From positions 1 to 64,000 of the IMG/VR virus record IMGVR_UViG_3300042691_029205: a stretch of DNA of 64,000 nucleotides, one strand, 5' to 3'. The DNA comes from a virus. Below, one piece after another: positions 41,757 through 49,860 of this stretch (within the stretch, counting starts at the first letter, position 1; every line of letters starts with the position of its first letter). The notes below the pieces were generated by a model. It was not told where the DNA came from and ran no database searches. It saw only the letters and a program-made list of their open reading frames with translations. Made by a program: the position numbers and the translations under genes.

Positions 41757-42576
41757 ATGGTTAATTGAAAAAGATACATTAGAATGTACAGAAAAGCTAA
41801 TTGAATCTTTGGTTAAATTTAATATTGAATATCAAGAGATTCATAGTTCTGTTCGTTTTAAAGATGATTTTCTTTCTATTTTTAAACCGTATGATTGTGT
41901 AATCTTCTATGGTTCATTGGAACTCGCTAAAAGAATTCGTAAAAAAGCTAAGTGGGTTCCAGGGGTGTTTTATAATGTCGAACAATATAATTGCACATAT
42001 TACTATGCTAAATTAGGCAAGTATTTATTAAATGAAAATTATATTATGATGCCTTATGGCGAATTAAGCCGCCGTAAAGAATTTTTATATGAAATGTTCG
42101 GAGAAGATAGAGCAGTATTTATTCGTCCTAATCGAGGTGACAAAATCTTTACTGGTAAGGTAGTATATAAAGAAAACTTTGAAAAAGATATTCGATTATT
42201 TAACTTTTACCAAATGGCAGACGAAGAATTAGTTATAGTTGCCAGACCTATTAATATTACTTGTGAATGGAGATTTGTTGTAGTAAACCAAGAGGTTATT
42301 ACTGGTAGCGTGTATAAAGAAAATGATCGTGTTGGCAGTAAAGCTGGCTATGATATTAAAGCATTTGAATTAGCAAGTAAAATTGCGAAGGAATATAATC
42401 CTGATCCGGCATATGTAATAGATATTTGTTTGACTAAAACTGGCGATTATCGCTTAATGGAAGTTGGATGTTTTAGTTGTGCAGGAATGTACTTATGTGA
42501 TACAGATATTATTGTAGAGAAAGTTTCAGACGTTGTATTAAAAGAATGGAGAAATTACAATGAAGGTTGTTGCTAG
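41746..42576 (+). CDS. ATP-grasp ligase, R2K/DUF4343-like, copy 2 (276 aa)
   Basis: FIRPNRGDKIFTGKVV, ELVIVARPINITCEWRFVV, ITGSVYKEND and YVIDICLTKTGDYRLMEVGCFSCAG line up with the protein at 31980 over the whole length, so the two are paralogues of one amide-ligase family. The catalytic R/E/D/E/N set is kept in both. The substrate is unknown. It is followed by a secreted repeat protein with Gly-Arg-Tyr units. Confidence 0.75.
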   Translation: MSPKWLIEKDTLECTEKLIESLVKFNIEYQEIHSSVRFKDDFLSIFKPYDCVIFYGSLELAKRIRKKAKWVPGVFYNVEQYNCTYYYAKLGKYLLNENYIMMPYGELSRRKEFLYEMFGEDRAVFIRPNRGDKIFTGKVVYKENFEKDIRLFNFYQMADEELVIVARPINITCEWRFVVVNQEVITGSVYKENDRVGSKAGYDIKAFELASKIAKEYNPDPAYVIDICLTKTGDYRLMEVGCFSCAGMYLCDTDIIVEKVSDVVLKEWRNYNEGCC

Positions 42577-42829
42577 ACTAGTATTACTATTTATTTTAAC
42601 CTGCTCAACTTGTTTTGGGCAGACAGTTGTTTTTAAAGACTCAGCCGGTCGTTACGCTGGTTCGGCTTCTACAAGTAGAAATATTACGACGCTACGAGAC
42701 AGTAGTGGTAGATACAGTGGCTATAACAGATATAACGGTGGTAAAACGTCGTTTTATGATGCTAAAGGCAGATACAGCGGGCAAGCAAGTGGAAAAGTAA
42801 TAGTATCTCCTTTTACAAAGTCGAAGTAA
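42560..42829 (+). CDS. secreted GRY-repeat protein (89 aa)
   Basis: Signal peptide (MKVVARLVLLFILTCSTCFG), then three repeats of about 18 residues: FKDSAGRYAGSAS, LRDSSGRYSGYNR and FYDAKGRYSGQAS. Similar short repeat proteins occur as host periplasmic or surface proteins; the function is unknown. GGAG precedes the ATG. It overlaps the ATP-grasp gene by 17 bases. Confidence 0.65.
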   Translation: MKVVARLVLLFILTCSTCFGQTVVFKDSAGRYAGSASTSRNITTLRDSSGRYSGYNRYNGGKTSFYDAKGRYSGQASGKVIVSPFTKSK

Positions 42830-42830
42830 T

Positions 42831-43043
42831 ATGAAAGATGTAATTTTTATACTAAATTTACTGTTAATCATTCTTGGTGCTATATGGTATTTCATTAGTA
42901 CCACATATGCACTTAGCTGTATTTCCGGCAAACAAATTGAATTTATTGTCTGTGGAATTGGATTACTAGTGTTTAATTTTTGTTCCTTGTCTCTATTTAT
43001 TAAAAGGATGTATCAGTATGCGAAAAACTCTTGGTTTGTGTAG
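42831..43043 (+). CDS. small membrane protein (70 aa)
   Basis: Two hydrophobic helices (about 3-25 and 38-58) and a short basic tail. It overlaps the start of the SPFH lipoprotein gene. Not recognised. Confidence 0.6.
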   Translation: MKDVIFILNLLLIILGAIWYFISTTYALSCISGKQIEFIVCGIGLLVFNFCSLSLFIKRMYQYAKNSWFV

Positions 43044-43881
43044 TTTGTTTTTGTTACTTTCTGTTGGTTGTTCTCGTCAATTTGTTGATCCTGGTAACGT
43101 AGGAGTACAAGTTAATTTCTATGGAGAAGAAAAAGGGGTTGACGACAAAGTATTGACTAGCGGTGCTTATTGGTATAATTCATGGACTTCTAATATTTAT
43201 GAATATCCAACCTTTATGCAACAAGCCGTGTGGACACAAAGCTCAACAGAAGGAAGTCCTAACGATGAAAGCATATCCTTTAATAGTACAGAAGGATCAC
43301 CAATCAATGTTGATGTTGGCGTAGCTTATGCTTTTAAAGCTGAAAAAGTGCCACATGTATTTAAGAAGTTTAGACAAGATGCTAACACGATTACTCATGG
43401 ATATTTAAGGTCTAGAGTGCGAGATGCGTTTAATGAACACGCTTCCACATATAAAGCAGCCGATATTTTTGGTTCTGGTAAGGTTAAATTACTCAAAGAA
43501 GTAACCGAAACGATTAAGACTCAATTAGCCGAAGAAGGATTTGAGATTGATAATATCTCATTTTTATCTAAGTTTAGAGTGGATTCTAACTTAGAGGCCG
43601 CTATAAATAGAACGATTCAAGCCTCTCAACAGGCTATTGAGGCTGAAAACAAGGTAAAACAGATCGAGGCAGAAGCCCAACAAGCTATAGCTAAAGCCAA
43701 GGGAACATCAGAGTCAGTGTTACTCGAAGCAAAGGCCAAGGCAGAAGCAAATATTATATTGGCGAAGTCAATTACTCCAGAATTAGTCCAATATGAAGCA
43801 CTACAAAAATGGGACGGTAAAATGCCTACATATATGGGTGGTGGTAGTAGTATGCCATTTATTACTGTCCCTGTTAAATAA
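43018..43881 (+). CDS. SPFH/band-7 domain lipoprotein (287 aa)
   Basis: A lipoprotein signal with lipobox SVGC (Cys 18). Then an SPFH domain (about 22-180: VDPGNVGVQVNFYG, SPINVDVGVAYAF) and an Ala/Glu-rich coiled coil (AIEAENKVKQIEAEAQQAIAKA). SPFH proteins form ring or cage assemblies on membranes and modulate proteases and AAA enzymes. This one would be anchored to the outside or periplasmic face. A role in host-membrane remodelling or superinfection exclusion is inference. AAAGGA precedes the ATG. Confidence 0.82.
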   Translation: MRKTLGLCSLFLLLSVGCSRQFVDPGNVGVQVNFYGEEKGVDDKVLTSGAYWYNSWTSNIYEYPTFMQQAVWTQSSTEGSPNDESISFNSTEGSPINVDVGVAYAFKAEKVPHVFKKFRQDANTITHGYLRSRVRDAFNEHASTYKAADIFGSGKVKLLKEVTETIKTQLAEEGFEIDNISFLSKFRVDSNLEAAINRTIQASQQAIEAENKVKQIEAEAQQAIAKAKGTSESVLLEAKAKAEANIILAKSITPELVQYEALQKWDGKMPTYMGGGSSMPFITVPVK

Positions 43882-43896
43882 CGAAAGGACAAATAT

Positions 43897-44103
43897 ATGT
43901 TTAATTTGATTAATAATATTACGAAACCATTAGAAGAAATAGTTAAGTATATTGGTTTTACATGTGAATATACTTATAACAGATTGTATAATGCTAAGTC
44001 AAACCTACTAAAAGACTTACCGACAGATACGAATTGTGACTGGATTAATAAAAGAAACCAAGAATTGAATAAAATACCTCTATGTAAAAGCGTTAAAAGA
44101 TAG
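43897..44103 (+). CDS. hypothetical protein (68 aa)
   Basis: Small and helical with a short Cys-containing C-terminus. GAAAGGA precedes the ATG. Followed directly by a structured non-coding stretch. Confidence 0.6.
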   Translation: MFNLINNITKPLEEIVKYIGFTCEYTYNRLYNAKSNLLKDLPTDTNCDWINKRNQELNKIPLCKSVKR

Positions 44104-44242
44104 AGCTATATCGTTGCTAACCACAACTAGCCTAAATCCCAGGTGAATGGTACTTGAGTGTACGGGATACGACGAGTCTGACGACTGTGGTGGTCGCTAG
44201 ATGGCCTTCGTTGGAGTAAGTAGGTAGCGACACTTACATTAA
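44104..44242 (+). ncRNA. structured non-coding region
   Basis: No gene seen on the + strand. The stretch is richer in GC than its surroundings and has several pairings: ACCACA (near 44120) with TGTGGT (near 44186), ATCCC with GGGAT around a GTAC-TTGAGT-GTAC hairpin, and AGTC-TGAC-GACT. It may be a decayed tRNA or a phage RNA, and it leads straight into the tRNA-like element at 44243. Confidence 0.4.
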
Positions 44243-44315
44243 CCACTAAGTAGCTTAATTGCTGGTAAAGCGGCTCTTGGCCAGAGAGAAGAGGATTCAA
44301 ACGCCTCCTAGTGGA
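44243..44315 (+). tRNA. degenerate tRNA-like element (73 nt)
   Basis: Acceptor CCACTAA/CTAGTGG (six pairs, mismatch at the seventh), D arm GCTT/AAGC with a GG-containing loop, four-pair anticodon stem, T loop TTCAAAC in a stem with one mismatch, discriminator A and no encoded CCA. The total length is normal. The anticodon loop lacks the usual U33 in one register, so the identity (Gly GCC or Ala GGC) cannot be fixed. Confidence 0.4.
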
Positions 44316-44318
44316 CTT

Positions 44319-44453
44319 ATGAAAATCAATAATAAATTTAAACAAGCCTGTAAAAAAGCAACTAAAGAAATCAAAAGATTAGCTAAGACAGGTTATCCTG
44401 TAGAAGAACTTGGTTTAAATCGTTACTTGCAGAATAAAAGAACACATAAATAA
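44319..44453 (+). CDS. small basic protein (44 aa)
   Basis: Lys/Arg-rich helical start (MKINNKFKQACKKATKEIKR) then GYPVEELGLNRYLQNKRTHK. It starts four bases after the tRNA-like element. No Shine-Dalgarno sequence. Confidence 0.45.
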   Translation: MKINNKFKQACKKATKEIKRLAKTGYPVEELGLNRYLQNKRTHK

Positions 44454-44543
44454 TATCTAATAAATCAGGTAAAAATTATACTGAATCGCTGTTGAATTTA
44501 ATATTAGTTACGCTAAAGCACATTCATTAGTAAAGAGGTACTT

Positions 44544-45113
44544 ATGCAGGTATTCCTAGATATGGACGGAGTTTTAGCAGATTTCCCGTCTGCCGTGTGC
44601 AACGCACACAATCGCCCAAATCCATATACTGATCCAAATAACTTTGGCAAAGATATATTAGAGTGCTGGCCCGATATGTGTAAAAAAGACTACTGGCTTC
44701 CAGCGGAGTTTGATTTTTGGGCTAATCTTAAACCGCTGCCTGATTTTGAAGAATTGATCGGTATTATTAAGGAATTCGTCCCGCTCGAAGAAGTCTGTAT
44801 TTTAACCTCTCCAAGTCGTAATCGCGGCTGTAAGCCTGGAAAACTCAAGTGGATAGAAAAATACTTACCAGAAATCAGCGAGAAAAACATCTTTTTCTGT
44901 TCTGAAAAATGGCGGTTTGCCCTTGACAAAGACGGAAAACAGAATATACTTATTGATGACACATCTAAGAAAACCGAGCCTTTTATCAAGGCTGGTGGCG
45001 AAGCATATTTAGTGCCTCGTCCTTGGAATCATCATTTTATTTGGCGTGATGAACCATACGAATTATTACCAAAAATTTTAAAAGATTGGATGAAGGCGAA
45101 CAAAAATGTCTGA
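44544..45113 (+). CDS. HAD-family 5'-nucleotidase-like protein (189 aa)
   Basis: FLDMDGVLADFPSAV at residues 4-18 is HAD motif I (DxDGVLAD) as in deoxyribonucleotidases; ILTSPSRN is motif II; NILIDDTSKKTEPF is motif IV. The length and the cap position agree with the NT5C/YqfW type, which dephosphorylates (deoxy)nucleoside monophosphates. AGAGG precedes the ATG. It would act in nucleotide salvage or in balancing the dNTP pool. Confidence 0.75.
   Translation: MQVFLDMDGVLADFPSAVCNAHNRPNPYTDPNNFGKDILECWPDMCKKDYWLPAEFDFWANLKPLPDFEELIGIIKEFVPLEEVCILTSPSRNRGCKPGKLKWIEKYLPEISEKNIFFCSEKWRFALDKDGKQNILIDDTSKKTEPFIKAGGEAYLVPRPWNHHFIWRDEPYELLPKILKDWMKANKNV
44923..44950 (+). promoter_or_regulatory. intragenic sigma-70-type promoter
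   Basis: TTGACA, 16-base spacer, TATACT within the 5'-nucleotidase-like gene; it would drive the RNA ligase gene. Confidence 0.6.
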
Positions 45114-45179
45114 AGCTATGAAACTATTCAAACAAAGATAAGAACGAACTTTTTTCCTTTTCTAAAATGGATTAATATT

Positions 45180-46487
45180 ATGATTACTAAAATTTACCCA
45201 GGTTCTATCAATTATACCTGCACTGTTGTAAAATTACCGCACAAGCAAGTTATTCAGGGTTTAGACAACCTTGTTAATGTTTGTATATTTGGTAATAACT
45301 GTCTAATTTCTAAAGACTCTGATGAAAATAAGCTCTGGCTGTTCTTTCCTTCTGGTACTATATTATCAGAGAAATTTTTGGCCGCAAATAACTTATATCG
45401 TCACTCTGAGCTAAACGCGGATAAGACCAAAAAGGGCTTCTTTGAAGATAACGGTCGTGTTAAGTCTGTTAAGTTTAAGGGTGTAGTATCTACCGGATTT
45501 TGTATTCCCGTTTCTGCATTAGGAGAGATGGGACTTGTATATACAGATTTGAATGTTGGTGACGAGTTTAATGAGATTGATAATGAATTTATCTGTAAAA
45601 AGTTTATAAATCGCCACTTAGAATCATCTAAGTCTCCAAAGATTAAGACTGGTCGTGTATTAGATGAAGTAGTTAATTCACGTTTAGTACCTGAGCATGA
45701 CGATTCATCTCATTTAATGCGTAATACTCGAAAGATGGATAGAAATCCAATTGTAGCTGTAACACATAAAATGCACGGCACAAGTTTACGGGTGTTTAAA
45801 GCACCAGTAAAGCGTCCATTACGTTGGTATGAACGCCTGTATGCATATTTTGGCGGAAAAATACAAGATGAAGTCTATGACTATGTTGTAGGTTCTCGTC
45901 GTGTAATTAAGTCTATTGGATTTAAGACTTTGAGTGGTAAAGAACACTTCTACTCCGAGGATTTGTGGTCAAAAGCAGCAAAAGAATACTTTGATGGCAA
46001 ATTGTTCGATGGAGAAGCTGTTTTTTGTGAAATCGTAGGTAAGGACTATACGAAAAAGGCAATACAACCTGGATATACTTATGGCTTTGAAACGCCTAAG
46101 ATTTTTATCTATCGTATTGCTAATATTAATCATCAAGGTGTAGAAGTTGATCTTCCATATGCTCAGATGAAAATTAGAGCAGATCAATTAGGTATACCTG
46201 TTTGCCAAGAGTTATTTTATGGTCGTTTTAATGATTTTTTAGAGCAATTTAAAGCTGAAGGAAATACATTAGACGAAAAAATAGAAGATGTTTTCTATAA
46301 AAAGCTACTTGATAAACCTGATCCTGTTGACCCAACTGTGGTTAATGAGGGTTATGTTGTGCGTATAGATGATATTTATCCAAAACCAGAAATGTTAAAG
46401 GCTAAATCTCCTTTGTTTATCAAGGGCGAATCGGATTTAGCAGACAAAGGTAACTTAGATATAGAGGATCAACAAAGTGAAGAATGA
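45180..46487 (+). CDS. RNA ligase, Rnl5/DRB0094-like (435 aa)
   Basis: An N-terminal OB-like region (about 1-160) precedes the nucleotidyltransferase domain. VTHKMHGTSLRV holds motif I with the likely adenylated K197. Later come LFDGEAVFCEIVG (motif IIIa/IV region), IFIYRIA and EGYVVRIDDIYPKPEMLKAK (motifs IV-V). The order OB domain first and KxHGTS motif is that of the Deinococcus-type RNA ligase family, which seals nicks with 3'-OH RNA and 5'-phosphate. It completes the repair set with kinase, HAD_SAK and Thg1-like proteins. Confidence 0.82.
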   Translation: MITKIYPGSINYTCTVVKLPHKQVIQGLDNLVNVCIFGNNCLISKDSDENKLWLFFPSGTILSEKFLAANNLYRHSELNADKTKKGFFEDNGRVKSVKFKGVVSTGFCIPVSALGEMGLVYTDLNVGDEFNEIDNEFICKKFINRHLESSKSPKIKTGRVLDEVVNSRLVPEHDDSSHLMRNTRKMDRNPIVAVTHKMHGTSLRVFKAPVKRPLRWYERLYAYFGGKIQDEVYDYVVGSRRVIKSIGFKTLSGKEHFYSEDLWSKAAKEYFDGKLFDGEAVFCEIVGKDYTKKAIQPGYTYGFETPKIFIYRIANINHQGVEVDLPYAQMKIRADQLGIPVCQELFYGRFNDFLEQFKAEGNTLDEKIEDVFYKKLLDKPDPVDPTVVNEGYVVRIDDIYPKPEMLKAKSPLFIKGESDLADKGNLDIEDQQSEE

Positions 46488-47079
46488 TTATATGTCTCTA
46501 TCGGATATCCAGAAGGAAATGGACTTTTGGATTAATTATAACCAGCCTCCAAAAGACTTTAAACACAAAGCCTTTTATGTAGATTTTTTCGATTTTAAAC
46601 AGGTGAGTGGCGACTGTTTAGAGATTGGATGTGCTGGTTCTCCGTTTATTAGTTATGCAGATGAAGTTAATCCATATTTAAATCTAGAATTACTAGACCC
46701 ACTTATGGATGAAATAGTTCGTATTCCTAAGTATTCATATTTAGAAAAGTATACACGGTATCAGACTTCTCTACTTGATTTTAGAACATGGCAATCATAT
46801 GATTATATTATTTGTTTGAATGTATTAGATCATTTTGGTCAGGCACATGTAAATTTCCTCAATAAAATTTTTAATTTATTAAAAGTCGGCGGCTATTTAT
46901 ACTTGTACTATGATATTCGGCCAAAATATTTAGACGGGCATTATCCAATAGATCACCTAGCTGTACATAATCATATAAGCAATATATATAATATACGCAA
47001 AGAATCTCTGGATGTAAATCCTGTTCATAACGGTTGGTCTGGTGTGCGATCTTCTTATAGAGGTGTATTGCAGAAATGA
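46477..47079 (+). CDS. class I SAM-dependent methyltransferase-like protein (200 aa)
   Basis: GDCLEIGCAGSPF is the SAM-binding motif I, NLELLDPLMDEI motif II, and YDYIICLNVLDHF with LLKVGGYLYLYYDIR are motifs IV and V. The substrate is not evident. The start is GTG behind GAGGA. It overlaps the ligase and is followed by an FkbM-type methyltransferase and a glycosyltransferase. Confidence 0.75.
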   Translation: MKNDYMSLSDIQKEMDFWINYNQPPKDFKHKAFYVDFFDFKQVSGDCLEIGCAGSPFISYADEVNPYLNLELLDPLMDEIVRIPKYSYLEKYTRYQTSLLDFRTWQSYDYIICLNVLDHFGQAHVNFLNKIFNLLKVGGYLYLYYDIRPKYLDGHYPIDHLAVHNHISNIYNIRKESLDVNPVHNGWSGVRSSYRGVLQK

Positions 47080-47645
47080 ATGTCTTATTAGATTGTGGTA
47101 GCCACTTTTTTGAGGGTCTTTATAAACTCGACAAAATCTATCATTTTGGTAATTATTGGCGGATTGTTTGTTTTGAAGCTAATCCTGAAACATATAACCA
47201 ATCACTAAATAATAAGCCCAATTTTAAGAATTTAGATATTAATAATATAGCTATTTCAGATAAATCCGACTTTGTGATAGTCAATTGCGACAAAGACTAT
47301 GGAGAAGGTTCTAATATATTAGAATATCCACCAGTTAATGACATAGTATATGGGAATACTTTTAATTTTAATAGACGGGAGATTTGTTCAGAGGATATAG
47401 TTGACTCTATAGATTATGAAAACCTAACACCTCATGATAAACTTTTCATTAAGTTGGATATCGAAGGCTCAGAGTATCGAGTTATTCACCGTCTTATTGA
47501 AACCGGCTACTATAAAAAGATAGACACTCTCTATGTTGAATTTCACGACAGGTTTTTTGAAGCTAGAGAATATTACCAACAGCTTAATCGGTTATACGTT
47601 GATTTTTTAACCAAGAGCGGCGTTAAAGTTGTACTTTGGGATTAA
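47076..47645 (+). CDS. FkbM-family methyltransferase (189 aa)
   Basis: MNVLLDCGSHFFEG (motif I), VCFEANPETY (the acidic end of strand 2) and KLFIKLDIEGSEYRVIHRL (the FkbM signature LKIDVEGxE) are present. FkbM enzymes O-methylate sugars or polyketides. Sandwiched between another methyltransferase and a glycosyltransferase, it may decorate a sugar on DNA, virion or host surface. Confidence 0.8.
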   Translation: MNVLLDCGSHFFEGLYKLDKIYHFGNYWRIVCFEANPETYNQSLNNKPNFKNLDINNIAISDKSDFVIVNCDKDYGEGSNILEYPPVNDIVYGNTFNFNRREICSEDIVDSIDYENLTPHDKLFIKLDIEGSEYRVIHRLIETGYYKKIDTLYVEFHDRFFEAREYYQQLNRLYVDFLTKSGVKVVLWD

Positions 47646-47646
47646 T

Positions 47647-48318
47647 ATGAAACTATATACATTGTTTACCGATAGTCACTCTGAATTACTACAGCGGTAT
47701 TTTTTACCGTCTTTATTTAAAGTATTGCCGATTTTAGAAGTAGTTGTGAAAAAAGTGCCGCAGTTATGTGAAACGGCCACATATGGAGAAAACGGCTGGT
47801 TCGAGACAATGCTTCGTAAAGCAGAGTATCATATTCAATCTTGCGAAGAGACGATGGGCGGCTATTTTATTTATATGGACTGCGACATTCAATTTTTCCG
47901 GCCATTTTTACATGAAATGTTGGTGGAAATAAACGCCGGAGACTATGATTTAGCGTGCCAGGACGACGTTTTTCCTTTTGGGAACCGACCAACCTACTGT
48001 GCTGGACTTTTTATCTGTAAATCTTCGGATAGAACTTTACGATTTTTCAAATCCTTATATAATAGTATGTTGGCTAATCAGCGACACAAAGATCGTTACA
48101 CCGACCAAATTGCCTTAAACGAAAATTTAGATCAGATTAAACACAGCTTACTTTCACATCGATTTTATACTATTGCTCATAGTAAGCCCAAACTATGGAA
48201 TCAGGATTACAACATTCAAATTCCTAATGATTTGTTAGTACATCATGCTAACTGGACACATGGTATTGAGAATAAGATATCATTATTGAACTTCGTTAAA
48301 GAACGACAAAATGTTTAG
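47647..48318 (+). CDS. nucleotide-sugar glycosyltransferase-like protein (223 aa)
   Basis: GGYFIYMDCDIQFFRPF (DxD motif), CQDDVFPFGNRPTYCAGLFICKS (in part) and RYTDQIALNENL match GT-A-type nucleotide-diphospho-sugar transferases (PF03407-like). A metal and UDP- or GDP-sugar would bind at the DCD. The ATG at 47647 lies two bases after the previous stop. Confidence 0.72.
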   Translation: MKLYTLFTDSHSELLQRYFLPSLFKVLPILEVVVKKVPQLCETATYGENGWFETMLRKAEYHIQSCEETMGGYFIYMDCDIQFFRPFLHEMLVEINAGDYDLACQDDVFPFGNRPTYCAGLFICKSSDRTLRFFKSLYNSMLANQRHKDRYTDQIALNENLDQIKHSLLSHRFYTIAHSKPKLWNQDYNIQIPNDLLVHHANWTHGIENKISLLNFVKERQNV

Positions 48319-48694
48319 TTATTTGTTTAAATTTTTTAATTCATTATATTATTACTTTTTCCCGACATCTAAAAGACAGGGAATTAAGTATTATTATAAT
48401 GTATTAGTATATATAACAAAAAAAGACCATCAATTTAAATGCAATGAAATAGATAATGTTTTTGGTATTATAAAATTAAAGGATAAAAACCGTAAAGTTT
48501 ATTATCTTCCTATATCTGATAAGTTAGATAAAACTGTAGATGAATGTATAAATGAATATTGCAGAGTGAATAATAAGATTACCTGTTTTGTGTATCTTTT
48601 TTATTTTAATGATAAATTGGTTAATGTGTATGTAACCAACGAAATTGACTTAACCTGTGAAGGTTGTCAGTTAATGAAAGAAGTTTTATTATAA
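48311..48694 (+). CDS. hypothetical protein (127 aa)
   Basis: An N-terminal hydrophobic, aromatic stretch (MFSYLFKFFNSLYYYFFP) that may insert in the membrane, then a beta-rich domain. Not recognised. Confidence 0.6.
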   Translation: MFSYLFKFFNSLYYYFFPTSKRQGIKYYYNVLVYITKKDHQFKCNEIDNVFGIIKLKDKNRKVYYLPISDKLDKTVDECINEYCRVNNKITCFVYLFYFNDKLVNVYVTNEIDLTCEGCQLMKEVLL

Positions 48695-48705
48695 AGGGTT
48701 TAATC

Positions 48706-49128
48706 ATGGCTAGTTTTAACAATGTTGTTTTGGTTGGAAATGTAACAAGAGACGTAGAAGTACGCTATACACCAGGAGGGGCTGCTGTTACTGATATTGG
48801 ATTAGCAGTAAATGAGCGGTATAAGAAGGGTGATGAATGGATGGAAGAAACCGTCTTTGTGGATGTTACTTTATGGGGTCGTCAAGCAGAAGTAGCAGGC
48901 GAATATCTAACTAAAGGTTCCCCTGTTTTAATTCAAGGAAAGTTGCGTCTCGATTCTTGGGAACAAGATGGACAAAAACGATCTAAACTCAAGGTTGTAG
49001 CAGATACGATGCAGCTTTTAGGGTCTAAGAAGGATAAAGTAGAAGGTGAAAGCGAACCAGAACCAAAGACCGCTAAACCTAAAAAGAAGGCTACTAAGGA
49101 TAGTGATACTGAGGAAGTGCCTTTTTAA
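48706..49128 (+). CDS. ssb: single-stranded DNA-binding protein, SSB-1 (140 aa)
   Basis: The OB fold begins MASFNNVVLVGNVTRDVEVR; AVTDIGLAVNERYK, ETVFVDVTLWGRQAEVAGEYL and SPVLIQGKLRLDSWEQDGQK follow in bacterial SSB order. The tail is acidic and ends DTEEVPF, the tip that recruits partner proteins. The EETxFVDVTLWGR...GEYLxKGSPV wording is close to SSBs of Planctomycetes and relatives. AAGGG precedes the ATG at 48706. Confidence 0.93.
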   Translation: MASFNNVVLVGNVTRDVEVRYTPGGAAVTDIGLAVNERYKKGDEWMEETVFVDVTLWGRQAEVAGEYLTKGSPVLIQGKLRLDSWEQDGQKRSKLKVVADTMQLLGSKKDKVEGESEPEPKTAKPKKKATKDSDTEEVPF

Positions 49129-49129
49129 C

Positions 49130-49142
49130 AACGGTGGTATAA
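49130..49142 (+). promoter_or_regulatory. AACGGTGG-TATAAT motif, variant copy
   Basis: AACGGTGGTATAAT overlaps the ATG at 49142 by its last base. It has the AACGGTG core with one extra base before a -10-like hexamer; it may serve the gene at 49322. Confidence 0.35.
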
Positions 49143-49321
49143 TGGGATCAACCTGTTGGGATGAAAATATTAGGCTCGCTGAAAAAGTTGGCGAGCTAGA
49201 AGTCTCTCTTAAAAAAGAGCGGGATTATAATATTGAATTAAGATCACAAATTCATGATCTTGAGATAGAACTAGCCTCTCTAAGAGATTCTCCAACTGTT
49301 AGATTTTTTCGGGAAGATTAA
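49142..49321 (+). CDS. small coiled-coil protein (59 aa)
   Basis: A nearly continuous coiled coil (KVGELEVSLKKERDYNIELR). It ends one base before the start of the P-loop ATPase gene. Not recognised. Confidence 0.55.
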   Translation: MGSTCWDENIRLAEKVGELEVSLKKERDYNIELRSQIHDLEIELASLRDSPTVRFFRED

Positions 49322-49840
49322 ATGAGCACAAAAATCATTAATCTATTAGCGTCTCCGTGTAAGGGTAAATCGTCATTATCCCACTCTATTGTCGGTGAAA
49401 TGAAGAAATTACACTTACATGTAGAACATGTCTCCGAGTATCCAAAAGAGCTAGTTTATTCTGGTCGGCTGCATGATTTGTCGTGTCAACCGGCTGTTTT
49501 TGGGCGAATGTTGGAAAAAATCTGGCTTTTATATGATAAAGTGGACTATATAGTAGTAGATGGCAGCTTGTTGTTGTCTGCGGTGTATGGTACTGATGTA
49601 TGGCCAACTAGTTTCCAGCGTTCGGTAATAGATATTTATAACTCGTTTAATAACTTAAACTTCTATTTACAAGGAAGCTATACACCTTATAAACAAGAAG
49701 GGCGGCTGTCTGAGCATAGCCAACGAGATATAGATTCAGAAATTTTACGTTTGTTGGTTATGGAAGATATTAAATTTATTTCCCTGCCAATAGACACAGA
49801 TCGCGTTAGTACAATACTAAACTATGTTTTACACCAATAG
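49322..49840 (+). CDS. NadR/AAA_28-like P-loop ATPase (172 aa)
   Basis: Walker A LLASPCKGKSSLS at residues 8-20; VSEYPKELVYSGR; YIVVDGSLLLSAVYG; and a final RDIDSEILRLLV...FISLPID are typical of phage AAA_28 proteins related to the nicotinamide-ribose kinase domain of NadR. They are often encoded next to NAD or nucleotide genes. A role in NAD(P) salvage is possible, which would connect with the ADP-ribose enzymes. Confidence 0.72.
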   Translation: MSTKIINLLASPCKGKSSLSHSIVGEMKKLHLHVEHVSEYPKELVYSGRLHDLSCQPAVFGRMLEKIWLLYDKVDYIVVDGSLLLSAVYGTDVWPTSFQRSVIDIYNSFNNLNFYLQGSYTPYKQEGRLSEHSQRDIDSEILRLLVMEDIKFISLPIDTDRVSTILNYVLHQ

Positions 49841-49860
49841 AAAGTAGAGATTGAATTATT

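Noticed and set aside
44127-44345. Minus-strand open frame across the structured RNA region
   Set aside because: No ribosome-binding site, every other gene is on the + strand, and RNA pairings explain the region better.
45106-45141. Eleven-codon frame after the 5'-nucleotidase-like gene
   Set aside because: Too short and without support.
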